This document shows, in pieces, positions 1 through 7,490 of a DNA stretch of 64,000 bases (position 1 is its first letter; the number at the start of each line of letters is the position of its first letter). Source of the DNA: Chloracidobacterium sp. CP2_5A. Its GTDB lineage: Bacteria > Acidobacteriota > Blastocatellia > Chloracidobacteriales > Chloracidobacteriaceae. The DNA is taken from positions 78,174-142,173 of the forward strand of contig NKPT01000004.1 of the NCBI GenBank assembly GCA_002254845.1, written 5' to 3'. A program made the translations under genes and the position numbers. The notes under the pieces were generated by a model. That model was not told the origin of the DNA, searched no databases, and saw nothing but the letters and a program-made list of their open reading frames with translations.

Positions 1-301
1 CCGCAATCGCCACTGCGATAAGCGACAGCGCCGCTGTCGCCACGAGCCAAACGACATGCTTTGCCCAAAGCTGGCGAAGGCGCATCCGCCACCGCCGCGA
101 CAGCTGCGGCACAACCTGGCGCGGCGGCTCCGGCGGCAGTTCAAACTCAAACACCGGAGCCTCAGCTACTAGCGGAATGCGCGAGCGGACCTGATTATCA
201 CGCGCCGCCGCGTCCGGGAACACCAACTGGCGCTGGGCGGCAATGCCGATCGGGCGCTCGGCATCCTTGTTTTCAGGCTTGGCGACAGGTTGGTCAGGCA
301 T
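1..301 (-). CDS. N-terminal part of a membrane protein (partial)
   Basis: Reading on the minus strand from an ATG at 299-301, the frame stays open to the window edge, so only about the first 100 residues are visible. The start reads MPDQPVAKPENK; a charged, Pro/Glu-rich stretch follows, then a basic segment (RWRMRLRQLW) and a hydrophobic helix (VVWLVATAALSLIAVAIA) that continues off the window. This is the topology of a single-pass protein with a cytoplasmic N-terminal tail of about 80 residues and a positive-inside anchor. I do not recognise the family. The opposite strand also has an open frame here, but its composition looks like an antisense shadow. Confidence 0.55.
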   Translation of the reverse strand, partial: MPDQPVAKPENKDAERPIGIAAQRQLVFPDAAARDNQVRSRIPLVAEAPVFEFELPPEPPRQVVPQLSRRWRMRLRQLWAKHVVWLVATAALSLIAVAIA

Positions 302-360
302 AGGCGAGCACCGTACCCGCGTGAGGGCAATGCCGTGCAAGATCAACGGCTCCTCGCAGC

Positions 361-1413
361 TTATGTGAATCTTCCGGTCGCGGCCAAGAACTCCGCGTTC
401 AGGAGCGCCGCGCCGGCGGCGCCGCGCACCGTATTGTGACCAAGAATCGTCATTTTGACATCCAGCAGCGGATCTTCCCTCACTCGCCCGACGACGCTTG
501 CCATCCCCTGCTCAAGATCGCGGTCAAGGCGCGGCTGCGGGCGATCCGGCTCGCGGCGCAGCACAATTGGGCGGCGCGGCGCGCTGGGCAGCGACAGCGC
601 TTCCGCCGGGCCGCGGAAAGACTCCAGAGCGGCGCAAACATCAGCCACGGTCGCCGCCTGCCTAAGCTTGACGGAAGCGGCGCAGAGGTGCCCGTCTGTC
701 ACGGCAACGCGGTGGCAATGCGCGCTCAGCCGCAGCGGCGACAGCTCGACCGTCTCCCCGACCAGCCGTCCGAGAATCTTGCGCGGCTCGGTTTCCACCT
801 TTGACTCCTCGCCGGCGATGTAGGGAATGACGTTATCGAGAATGTCCAGCGAGGCGACGCCCGGATAGCCCGCGCCGGAAATCGCCTGCATGGTCGAGAT
901 CATTGCCGCCTCAACCCCAAAGGCGCGGTCGAGCGCCGCCAGCGGCAGCGCCAGCGCCAGCGTCGTGCAGTTGGGATTGGTGACCAGGAAGCCCCGCGCC
1001 CAGTCGCGCTGTCGCTGCTGCGCGGCGATGAGTTGCGCGTGATCAGGATTGATTTCGGGAACAAGCAGCGGCACGTCAGGCGCCATGCGGTGGGCGCTGG
1101 AGTTGCTGATGACGGGATAGCCGGCCGCCGCGAAGGCGGCTTCCGTCTCGCCCGCCATCTCGCCCGGCAGGCTCGAGAACACAAGGTCGCAGTCCAGCGG
1201 CGGACGACAGGGGGCAAGCGTCAAGTCGGCAACTCGCGCCGGAAGCGGCGTCGGCAGCTTCCAGGCCGCGGCGTCGCCGTATCGCTTCCCTTCGGAGCGA
1301 TCCGAGGCCGCCACGGCCGTCACCGCAAACCACGGATGCCCTTCCAAAAGCTGAATGAATCGCTGCCCGACCGTGCCCGTCGCGCCGAGAATGCCAACCC
1401 GCCAACGCTTCAT
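361..1413 (-). CDS. asd: Aspartate-semialdehyde dehydrogenase, archaeal/fungal type
   Basis: This enzyme reduces L-aspartyl-4-phosphate to aspartate 4-semialdehyde with NADPH, at the branch to lysine/diaminopimelate, threonine and methionine. The 350-residue protein opens with the Rossmann motif GILGATGTVGQRF, has the active-site cysteine in NPNCTT near residue 150, a SAISGAGYPG-like segment (QAISGAGYPG) and a C-terminal GHNTVRGAAGA. These motifs fit the archaeal/fungal subfamily better than the E. coli-type enzyme. Its start overlaps the stop of the upstream glycosyltransferase gene by 4 bases (ATGA), so it is probably the last gene of the rfb-like operon and translationally coupled to it. 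Confidence 0.93.
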   Translation of the reverse strand: MKRWRVGILGATGTVGQRFIQLLEGHPWFAVTAVAASDRSEGKRYGDAAAWKLPTPLPARVADLTLAPCRPPLDCDLVFSSLPGEMAGETEAAFAAAGYPVISNSSAHRMAPDVPLLVPEINPDHAQLIAAQQRQRDWARGFLVTNPNCTTLALALPLAALDRAFGVEAAMISTMQAISGAGYPGVASLDILDNVIPYIAGEESKVETEPRKILGRLVGETVELSPLRLSAHCHRVAVTDGHLCAASVKLRQAATVADVCAALESFRGPAEALSLPSAPRRPIVLRREPDRPQPRLDRDLEQGMASVVGRVREDPLLDVKMTILGHNTVRGAAGAALLNAEFLAATGRFT

Positions 1414-2180
1414 GCTCTCATCCTTTCACCGGCTCGCCGCCACTCGCGGGCGAGAAACAACACAAAAGCCGCATTGCCAATCAGGTAACGCCGCCATAGC
1501 CGGCGCGGCTCCTGCATCAGCCGAAAACACCATTCCAGCCCGCAAGCTTGCATCCAGCGCGGCGCTCGCTTTCGCTGTCCAGCCAGAATATCGAAATAGC
1601 CGCCGACGCCAAGGGCGAACCGCGCCCCGGTGCGCGGGCCATAGCGAGCGAGCCACAACTCCTGCCGGGGCGATCCCATCGCGACAAACAACGCATCGGC
1701 GCGCGCGGCGCGAATCGCCTCCGCCACGGCGACCGAATCCGCTTCCGCGAAGTAGCCATCCCGCGCGCCAGCCACCGCAAGCGCGGGAAACCGGTGCCGC
1801 AGGCGATGGCTCGCCGCGGCGACCGCCTCCGTTGTCGCGCCCAGCAAATACACTCGGTAGCCCAGCCGCTCGCACCTGGCGAGAACGGCTTCCATGACAT
1901 CTGGCGCCGTCACGCGCGCGACAAGCCCCCCGCCTAGGCGCGGCAGCCAGCGCGTCGCCCACACTGCCGACATGCCGTCCGCTGTCACCAAGTCCGCCGC
2001 GGCCAGCGTCGCCCGAAAGTCGCTGTCCCGCTCGGCTTCGAGCAGAATCGCCGCGTTGACAACGGCCATGCGGCGGAAGCCGGGCTGCTCAAGCCACGCT
2101 GCGATACGAGCCAACGCCTCATCCAGCGTGACGTTGGCCACGGATATGCCGGCCAGCGTCGGCGACGGGCGCGCCGTCAT
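1410..2180 (-). CDS. WecG/TagA/CpsF-family glycosyltransferase
   Basis: The 256-residue protein belongs to the family that transfers N-acetylmannosamine(uronic acid) or related sugars onto lipid-linked intermediates of enterobacterial common antigen, teichoic acid or exopolysaccharide. Visible family motifs are VTADGMS near residue 70, [13 protein letters not shown] near 165 and a C-terminal block with [17 protein letters not shown] followed by GLEW and [10 protein letters not shown]. It overlaps rfbC upstream and asd downstream by 4 bases each, so all three are probably co-translated. The context of dTDP-sugar genes suggests surface polysaccharide synthesis. The actual donor and acceptor cannot be read from sequence. 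Confidence 0.88.
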   Translation of the reverse strand: MTARPSPTLAGISVANVTLDEALARIAAWLEQPGFRRMAVVNAAILLEAERDSDFRATLAAADLVTADGMSAVWATRWLPRLGGGLVARVTAPDVMEAVLARCERLGYRVYLLGATTEAVAAASHRLRHRFPALAVAGARDGYFAEADSVAVAEAIRAARADALFVAMGSPRQELWLARYGPRTGARFALGVGGYFDILAGQRKRAPRWMQACGLEWCFRLMQEPRRLWRRYLIGNAAFVLFLAREWRRAGERMRA

Positions 2181-2734
2181 GCCCCGTCGGCCGCCCGCAG
2201 CCGCTCCGCCAGCTCGCGCAGCGTCGGCAGGCGGCGATCCTTTTCAGACAACAGCGGCTCTTGAGCGCCCCAGTCAATGCCAAGCTCCGGGTCGTTCCAG
2301 ATGACGCCGATTTCATCTGTCGGATCGTAGAGCGTCGTGCACTTGTAGAGCACTTCGGCCGCCGCGCTCACGACGCGAAAGCCATGGACGAAGCCCGGCG
2401 GAACGTAAAGCTGACGAAAATTTTCAGCCGACAGGGTCACGCCCAGCCAGCGCCCGAAGGTCGGCGAATCGAGCCGAATATCCGCAACGACATCAAAAAT
2501 CTCGCCGGCGACGACGCGCACGAGTTTCCCCTGCGGCCGACGATGCTGCGCGTGCAGCCCGCGCAGCGTTCCGCGCGCTGACTTTGAGTGATTATCCTGG
2601 ACAAACGTCACGTCAAGACCGGCCGCGGCAAACTTCGCCGCGTGATAGCTCTCGAGAAAAAAGCCGCGGTCATCCCGAAACACCTTCGGCTCGATGAGGA
2701 TGACGCCCGGCAGCTCAGTCGGCAGGAAGTTCAT
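2177..2734 (-). CDS. rfbC: dTDP-4-dehydrorhamnose 3,5-epimerase
   Basis: This cytoplasmic enzyme epimerises dTDP-4-keto-6-deoxyglucose at C3 and C5 in dTDP-L-rhamnose synthesis. The 185-residue length is normal. The cupin fold is marked by [21 protein letters not shown] at the N-terminus, the catalytic histidine in RGLHAQ (near residue 60), the [14 protein letters not shown] strand pair and [10 protein letters not shown]. It overlaps the rfbA-like gene by 4 bases and the WecG-like gene by 4 bases. rfbB and rfbD, needed for the complete rhamnose pathway, are not in this window, so the product sugar is not certain. Confidence 0.94.
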   Translation of the reverse strand: MNFLPTELPGVILIEPKVFRDDRGFFLESYHAAKFAAAGLDVTFVQDNHSKSARGTLRGLHAQHRRPQGKLVRVVAGEIFDVVADIRLDSPTFGRWLGVTLSAENFRQLYVPPGFVHGFRVVSAAAEVLYKCTTLYDPTDEIGVIWNDPELGIDWGAQEPLLSEKDRRLPTLRELAERLRAADGA

Positions 2735-3477
2735 CGCTGATTCGCCGCCGCCTTGCGTGCCGCCCGCATCGCGGCGACCAAGTTGGAAGCCGCATGCAGG
2801 CTTTCAAAGGTTCCGGCGTCCGTCCACCAGCCGTCAAGGACTTCCCAGGTCAGCTCATTGCGCGCAATGTAGGCGTTGTTCACGTCCGTGATTTCAAGCT
2901 CGCCGCGCCGGCTTGGGGTCAGGGTGCGAATGATGTCGAACACGGTCGCGTCGTACATATAGATCCCCGTCACGGCGTAGGGCGAGGCGGGCCGCGCCGG
3001 CTTTTCATCAATCCGCGTCACGCGCGAGCCGTCCAGCGTCGGCACGCCAAAACGCTGCGGATCGTGGACTTCCTTGATGAGAATCTTGGCCCCCCGCCCT
3101 TGCTCTCGAAAGCGAGCCACCGGGCCGGCGATGCTCTTCTCAATGACATTGTCGCCCAAGATGACCGCGATGGGGCTGCCGTCGGCGAAGTCCTCAGCCA
3201 GGGCCAAAGCGTCGGCGATGCCGCCTTCCCCCTGCTGATAGGTGTAACTCAGGCGCTTGAGGCCCAGCTCCTTGCCGTTGCCCAGAAGTTGAAGAAAATC
3301 GCCGGCCTTGTTGCCGCCCGTCACCAGCAGGACATCATCCACGCCGGCTTCAACCAGCGTCTCAAGCGGATAGTAGATCATCGGCCGGTCATAGACCGGG
3401 AGCAGGTGCTTATTGGTCACTTTCGTCAGCGGATGCAGCCGCGTGCCGAGCCCGCCGGCGAGGACGACGCCTCTCAT
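2731..3477 (-). CDS. rfbA: Glucose-1-phosphate thymidylyltransferase (short form)
   Basis: The enzyme makes dTDP-glucose from dTTP and glucose-1-phosphate, the first step of dTDP-sugar synthesis. Motifs are [18 protein letters not shown] (nucleotide-binding loop), [25 protein letters not shown] and [10 protein letters not shown] start it at the ATG at 3475-3477 because the family begins at MRGVVLAGG and a GGGAG Shine-Dalgarno sequence lies about 10 bases upstream; a longer reading to 3525 would add 16 unconserved residues. At 248 residues it is shorter than the roughly 290-residue RmlA and resembles the short bacterial/archaeal group. It is the first gene of a four-gene overlapping operon. 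Confidence 0.92.
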   Translation of the reverse strand: MRGVVLAGGLGTRLHPLTKVTNKHLLPVYDRPMIYYPLETLVEAGVDDVLLVTGGNKAGDFLQLLGNGKELGLKRLSYTYQQGEGGIADALALAEDFADGSPIAVILGDNVIEKSIAGPVARFREQGRGAKILIKEVHDPQRFGVPTLDGSRVTRIDEKPARPASPYAVTGIYMYDATVFDIIRTLTPSRRGELEITDVNNAYIARNELTWEVLDGWWTDAGTFESLHAASNLVAAMRAARKAAANQR

Positions 3478-3550
3478 GTTGAATACGCTCCCTTGCCAAA
3501 CGCTCGCTAACAGGCCGCCCATCATGCCCCAAAGCCGCAGCCCAAGAAAG

Positions 3551-3570
3551 CCCCCAGGCGCTGGAGGGGG
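3551..3570 (-). terminator. Candidate intrinsic terminator after the histidine kinase gene
   Basis: On the minus strand a C-rich/G-rich stem (CCCCC against GGGGG, inner CCAG/CTGG with a 3-base loop) is followed by CTTTCTT. It lies between the histidine kinase stop and the rfbA start and would separate the two transcripts. One unpaired base interrupts the stem. Confidence 0.5.
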
Positions 3571-3576
3571 GGGCGC

Positions 3577-5022
<1,446 letters not shown>

Positions 5023-5062
5023 CGGCAGGCGTAGGAGCTAGGCGCGGGCTGCGTCATCCGCC

Positions 5063-5092
5063 GGCTCGGACAACAGCTCGCTCATCCGAGCC
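5063..5092 (-). promoter_or_regulatory. Perfect 8-bp hairpin across the nuoH stop codon
   Basis: GGCTCGGA and TCCGAGCC pair perfectly around a 14-base loop that contains the nuoH stop codon (5082-5084). No T-run follows, so this may be an attenuator, an mRNA-stabilising 3' end or a rho-independent-like pause rather than a full terminator. Confidence 0.4.
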
Positions 5093-6107
5093 AAAGCGCC
5101 GCCGTGGCGGAGATGACCACGTTGACCAGCGCCAGGGGCAGCAAAAACTTCCAGCCAAAATCCATGAGCTGGTCATAGCGGAGACGCGGCGAGGACGCCC
5201 GCAGCCAGACATACAAAAACAAGAAAAACGCCATTTTCAGCACAAAGTACAGCGGGCCTAGCCAGGGCAGCTGCGCGACGCCCGGCCCCTGCCAGCCGCC
5301 TAGAAACAAGGTCGTCGCCATAGCCGCCGCCGTGACCATGTTGGCGTATTCGGCGATGAAGAACATGGCGAACTTCATCGAGCTGTATTCCGTGTGAAAG
5401 CCGGCCACCAGCTCGCTTTCAGCTTCCGGCAGGTCGAACGGCGCCCGGTTCGTCTCCGCGATCATGCTGATGAGAAAGACGAAAAAGCCAATCGGCTGAA
5501 ACCAGAAGACGTGCCAGCCGAAGCCCCACGCCCCGCCCTGACGCGCTACGATGGTCACGAGGTCCAGCGAGCCGGCCTGGATCAAGACCCCGATGATGGA
5601 AAGCGACATCGCCAGCTCATAGCTCACCAACTGCGCCGAGGAGCGCAGCCCGCCTAGCAGGCTATACTTGTTATTCGAGGCGTAGCCGGCCATGACGACG
5701 CCGTAAACGCCCATGCCCGTCATGGCCAGAACGGCCAGAATCCCGATGTTGACGCTTGTGACGTGCAGGGCGACCGGGCGGTCGAGAAACGGAAGCGTGA
5801 CTTCGCCGCCAATCGGAATGAGCGCGAAGGTCATCAGGGCCGGCACGAGCGACAGCGCTGGCGCCATAACGTAGAGAAACTTGTCGGCATCGAGCGGCAC
5901 GAGGTCTTCCTTGAAAATAAACTTCAAGCCGTCGGCAATCGGCTGAAACAAGCCGAAGGGGCCGACCCGGTTAGGGCCATAGCGCATCTGGATAAAGGCC
6001 AGCAGGCGACGCTCAATCAGCGACAGATAGGCCACCGTCGTCATCAGCGCGATGAAGCCGACGGCGATTTTCACGCTCCATTCCAGCAGCAGCTCAAGGG
6101 AAGGCAT
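5082..6107 (-). CDS. nuoH: NADH-quinone oxidoreductase subunit H
   Basis: NuoH is the membrane subunit of respiratory complex I that, with the hydrophilic arm, forms the quinone-binding channel. The 341-residue protein has about eight to nine hydrophobic helices and the family signatures ERRLLAFIQMRYGPNRVGP, GLFQPIADGLKFIFKED, ETNRAPFDLPEAESELVAGFHTEYSS and RASSPRLRYDQLM. I start at the ATG at 6105-6107, giving the usual N-terminus; a longer frame to 6227 adds 40 basic residues not seen in the family. No other nuo gene is in the window, so this subunit is encoded apart from at least its nearest usual neighbours nuoG and nuoI. Confidence 0.95.
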   Translation of the reverse strand: MPSLELLLEWSVKIAVGFIALMTTVAYLSLIERRLLAFIQMRYGPNRVGPFGLFQPIADGLKFIFKEDLVPLDADKFLYVMAPALSLVPALMTFALIPIGGEVTLPFLDRPVALHVTSVNIGILAVLAMTGMGVYGVVMAGYASNNKYSLLGGLRSSAQLVSYELAMSLSIIGVLIQAGSLDLVTIVARQGGAWGFGWHVFWFQPIGFFVFLISMIAETNRAPFDLPEAESELVAGFHTEYSSMKFAMFFIAEYANMVTAAAMATTLFLGGWQGPGVAQLPWLGPLYFVLKMAFFLFLYVWLRASSPRLRYDQLMDFGWKFLLPLALVNVVISATAALWLG

Positions 6108-6194
6108 CCGTTCGACCCAAGCGCCGGAAACGCCGACGCGGTGAAGTGCAACGCTTGCTCTCCTAACCCTACCATTCCGCGCCAACGATGCGAA

Positions 6195-6250
6195 ACGCTT
6201 CCCAAGACGGCGGCGCTTTCGGCACACTGCTGCATACGTCTTGGGAGCGT
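6195..6250 (+). promoter_or_regulatory. Long inverted repeat that would hide the Shine-Dalgarno of the zinc-ribbon gene
   Basis: ACGCTTCCCAAGACG (6195-6209) pairs with CGTCTTGGGAGCGT (6237-6250): 14 base pairs with a single bulged T and a 27-base loop. The right arm contains GGGAG (6243-6247), the likely ribosome-binding site for the ATG at 6257. It also lies upstream of the divergent nuoH gene, so it could be a DNA operator or an RNA switch. Confidence 0.5.
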
Positions 6251-6256
6251 CGCCTT

Positions 6257-6652
6257 ATGCCATACCCGAACTTCTGTTCAGCCTGCGGAGACCAGCTACC
6301 GCCGCCGCCGGACGGCTGGCGGGCGCGGGCGGCTTTCGCCGCGACTGGTCGCCGCTGCCCGTCTTGCGGCTCCCGGCTGCCCGGGCTCCGCTGGAAGACC
6401 TTTGGCTGCGGGCTGCTTGCGGGTCTGGCCGCCGGGCTTGGCAATGCGGTCTGGCAGTTTACGCAGCCGCCTCCGCCGCTCCCGCCGCTTACGACCAGCG
6501 CGGCGCTGGCGACGCCGGGAACCGGCAGGCCGCCGGAAGCGACCATCTCGCGGGAGCGCCATCGTTGCGGCGCGAAAACGAAAAAAGGCGCGCCTTGCCA
6601 GCGCTGGGTCAACGGAACGACGGGCTACTGCTGGCAGCATCGGCCGGACTGA
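6257..6652 (+). CDS. Zinc-ribbon protein with one membrane helix and a C-terminal Cys/His motif
   Basis: The 131-residue protein starts MPYPNFCSACGDQLPPPP and has a treble of CxxC pairs: FCSACG near residues 6-10 and CPSCG near 35. A hydrophobic glycine-rich helix follows (FGCGLLAGLAAGLGNAVW), then a Pro-rich linker, then a compact basic motif HRCGAKTKKGAPCQRWV with later YCWQH. The last motif, Cys-Lys/Thr-rich-Cys-x-Cys-x-His, resembles small metal-binding tails I have seen in unannotated bacterial proteins, but its function is unknown to me. The start at 6257 is supported by GGGAG nine bases upstream. Convergent evidence for a real gene is the preserved cysteine pattern in both halves. Confidence 0.72.
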   Translation: MPYPNFCSACGDQLPPPPDGWRARAAFAATGRRCPSCGSRLPGLRWKTFGCGLLAGLAAGLGNAVWQFTQPPPPLPPLTTSAALATPGTGRPPEATISRERHRCGAKTKKGAPCQRWVNGTTGYCWQHRPD

Positions 6653-6657
6653 CGGCT

Positions 6658-6699
6658 GCGAAAGACGAATCGCGAAAGACGAATCGCGAAAGACGAATG
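6658..6699 (+). repeat. 14-bp tandem repeat, three copies, ending in the rnhB start codon
   Basis: The unit GCGAAAGACGAATC is present at 6658-6671 and 6672-6685, and at 6686-6699 with the last base changed to G. That change creates the ATG of rnhB (6697-6699). Confidence 0.9.
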
Positions 6700-7332
6700 A
6701 TGACGCGAACGCTAAGCAAGCTGCCGACAACCGAGTTTGAAGCGCCGCTCTGGGCTCAGGGGCTAACCTATGTGGCCGGCGCGGACGAAGCTGGGCGCGG
6801 CGCGTGGGCGGGGCCGGTTGTCGCGGCCGCGGTCATCCTCCACCCCGCGCGCCTGCCGGATGGTCTCAACGACTCCAAGCGGCTTTCGCCGGCGCAGCGC
6901 GAACAGCTCTACGCCGCGCTTGAGACGGCGGCCGAAAGCGTCGGCGTCGGGGTTGTGAGCGCCGATGTCATTGATCAGATTAACATTCTCGAAGCCACTC
7001 GACAGGCGATGCGGCAGGCCCTGGCCGCCCTGACGCCAAAGGCCGAATTCGCCCTGCTTGACGCCATCGCTCTGCCGGGGCTGGAGCTTCCGCAACGCGC
7101 TATCGTCAAGGGAGACGCCCGCTGCGTCTCAATTGCCGCGGCCTCGATTGTCGCCAAGGTCTGCCGCGACCGGCTCATGACCGCATTGGACGCGCGCTAT
7201 CCAATGTATGGATTCGCGCGTCACAAAGGCTACGGAACTGCCTACCATCAGCAGGCGCTTCAAAAGCACGGCCCCTGCCCCGCGCACCGGCTGACATTTC
7301 GGGGCGTCGCGCCCAGCGCTCTTCGAGCCTGA
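6697..7332 (+). CDS. rnhB: Ribonuclease HII
   Basis: RNase HII cuts the RNA strand of RNA-DNA hybrids and starts removal of ribonucleotides misincorporated in DNA. The 211-residue protein has the GADEAGRGAWAGPV motif (catalytic Asp-Glu pair and the GRG segment), LNDSKRLS, LLDAI with a catalytic Asp, and KGDARCVSIAAASIVAKVCRD. I start at the first of two adjacent ATGs (6697); the frame is open further upstream but that part overlaps the zinc-ribbon gene in another frame. No Shine-Dalgarno is visible because the preceding bases are the 14-bp tandem repeat, so translation may depend on the upstream gene. Confidence 0.94.
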   Translation: MMTRTLSKLPTTEFEAPLWAQGLTYVAGADEAGRGAWAGPVVAAAVILHPARLPDGLNDSKRLSPAQREQLYAALETAAESVGVGVVSADVIDQINILEATRQAMRQALAALTPKAEFALLDAIALPGLELPQRAIVKGDARCVSIAAASIVAKVCRDRLMTALDARYPMYGFARHKGYGTAYHQQALQKHGPCPAHRLTFRGVAPSALRA

Positions 7333-7388
7333 GGACTAACTCATTGATTTCAGTAAGGCTTAGGGAAACATCGGACAATTTTCAAGGT

Positions 7389-7417
7389 TTGACACCCCGC
7401 GTCCCTTATGTTAGCGT
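7389..7417 (+). promoter_or_regulatory. Candidate sigma70-type promoter for the TPR gene
   Basis: A perfect TTGACA (7389-7394) is followed by a 17-base spacer and TAGCGT (7412-7417), 74 bases before the TPR gene start. The -10 match is weak. Confidence 0.35.
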
Positions 7418-7490
7418 CACGCTCTAACCACCCTTCAGCCTCCGTCGTCGCAAAATCTTCGGCGGCGTTTACTGCGACGGGAGCAGCGCC

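Noticed and set aside
61..303. Plus-strand open frame of 80 codons at the left edge
   Set aside because: The minus strand over the same bases reads as a membrane-protein N-terminus with a positive-inside helix; the plus frame is Ala/Gly/Pro-rich without start signals.
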